Shown here: piece after piece, positions 37,512 through 37,943 of the stretch
Layout of the letters: every line of letters begins with the position of its first letter
Position numbering within the stretch: the stretch's first letter is position 1
Origin: Streptomyces viridochromogenes DSM 40736
GTDB taxonomy: Bacteria; Actinomycetota; Actinomycetes; Streptomycetales; Streptomycetaceae
Reading direction: 5' to 3'
DNA: 37,943 bases
NCBI RefSeq assembly: GCF_000158955.1
Contig: NZ_GG657757.1
Location: 5,250,063-5,288,005 of the forward strand
Notes under the pieces: generated by a model
Seen by the model: the letters and a program-made list of their open reading frames with translations, nothing else
What the model was told of the DNA's origin: nothing
Database searches by the model: none
Position numbers and translations under genes: made by a program

Positions 37512-37943
37512 CCACGGTCGGCTGGCTGCCCGCCGACGTCGAGGAACTCTTCGGCCCCGACACCACGGCCGAGGAGTCGTACGAGGTCCTGACCGTCGAC
37601 GTCCCCCCGGCGACCTGGATCTCCGCCCTCGAGACCGCACGCGACCGGCTGGGCTGCACCTACTTCGACTGGCTGAGCGCGGTCGACGAACCGGGCACGG
37701 GCTTCCGTGTCACGGCCCACGTCGCGGCTCTGTCCCCGGTACGACGTCTCCTGCTCCGTACGACGGTCCCGCACGAGGCCTCCGTCCTGCCCTCGGCCGT
37801 CGGCGTCTACGCGGGCGCCGCCTGGCACGAACGCGAGACGCACGAGATGTTCGGCATCTCCTTCGAGGGCCACCCGGGGCTGGACCACCTCCTCCTGCCC
37901 GACACCTTCGAAGGCCACCCCCTGCGCAAGGACTTCGTCCTGG
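37508..37943 (+). CDS. nuoC: NADH-quinone oxidoreductase (complex I) subunit C, 3'-truncated by the window
   Basis: The first 145 residues are visible and run off the right edge. The sequence CTYFDWLSAVDEPGTGFRVTAHVAAL and the strongly conserved end AAWHERETHEMFGISFEGHPGLDHLLLPDTFEGHPLRKDFVL identify the 30-kDa subunit, which packs NuoB and NuoD in the peripheral arm and binds no cofactor. The N-terminal part is short compared with NuoC of the main nuo operon (often with a long head), as expected for the second nuo set. The ATG is in a 4-base overlap with nuoB. Whether it is fused to nuoD cannot be seen. Confidence 0.93.
   Translation, partial: MTTVGWLPADVEELFGPDTTAEESYEVLTVDVPPATWISALETARDRLGCTYFDWLSAVDEPGTGFRVTAHVAALSPVRRLLLRTTVPHEASVLPSAVGVYAGAAWHERETHEMFGISFEGHPGLDHLLLPDTFEGHPLRKDFVL

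Overview
The window is very GC-rich, with strong third-position G/C bias, GTG/TTG starts and purine-rich ribosome binding sites. Gene content (long-chain polyprenyl synthase, LysM/lytic transglycosylase under a ydaO-type leader, fused KorA with KorB, a second-type nuo locus, S. griseus-type aminopeptidase) points to a Streptomyces chromosome. From memory, kor - two-component - nuo and a nearby polyprenyl synthase is a conserved Streptomyces core arrangement; I could not check this by search.

Layout. 1-2806 (minus): 5' part of a GntR regulator, an orphan M56 membrane metallopeptidase, and a frameshifted fumarylacetoacetase. 3127-13598: a surface-glycan locus made of two converging blocks. The plus block holds a DegT-type aminotransferase, a flippase with an extra C-terminal membrane domain, a large membrane protein, a small membrane protein and a GH26-like glycosidase. 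The minus block holds a FemAB/GNAT-like transferase, a GT2 glycosyltransferase and a polysaccharide deacetylase. Several genes overlap by 4-8 bases. 13772-20437: HAD phosphatase, LysM-SLT cell-wall enzyme behind a c-di-AMP riboswitch, polyprenyl diphosphate synthase, LolA-like secreted protein and an ABC transporter pair. 20434-26980: flavodoxin-fold oxidoreductase with a clear promoter/operator, an amidase and a degenerate MinD-like protein (both damaged by one-base frameshifts), a proline-rich helical protein, M28 aminopeptidase, and a divergent VOC/CGNR pair only 21 bases apart. 26995-29475: RarD-like permease and a quinone-reductase/HxlR divergent pair. 29516-37943: korB-korA, a LuxR-type response regulator, two tandem paralogous sensor kinases, and the start of a nuoABC operon.

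How they work together. The glycan locus has a sugar-modifying enzyme, flippase, membrane glycosyltransferase candidates, trimming hydrolase, deacetylase and acyl/aminoacyl transferase candidate, enough to suggest a complete small surface-polymer pathway. The kor and nuo operons flank a two-component module; KorAB makes reduced ferredoxin and the nuo set may consume it, a testable inference. Three small regulator circuits (GntR, CGNR/VOC, HxlR/quinone reductase) have palindromic operators visible at their promoters.

Quality notes. About seven one-base indels interrupt conserved reading frames (GntR, fumarylacetoacetase, MinD-like protein, amidase). Most sit in short homopolymers and look like draft sequence errors; the one in fumarylacetoacetase lies in an odd AT-rich decamer and may be real. 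Short tandem repeats (6, 10, 16, 17, 18 bp) recur at gene ends, leaders and linkers.
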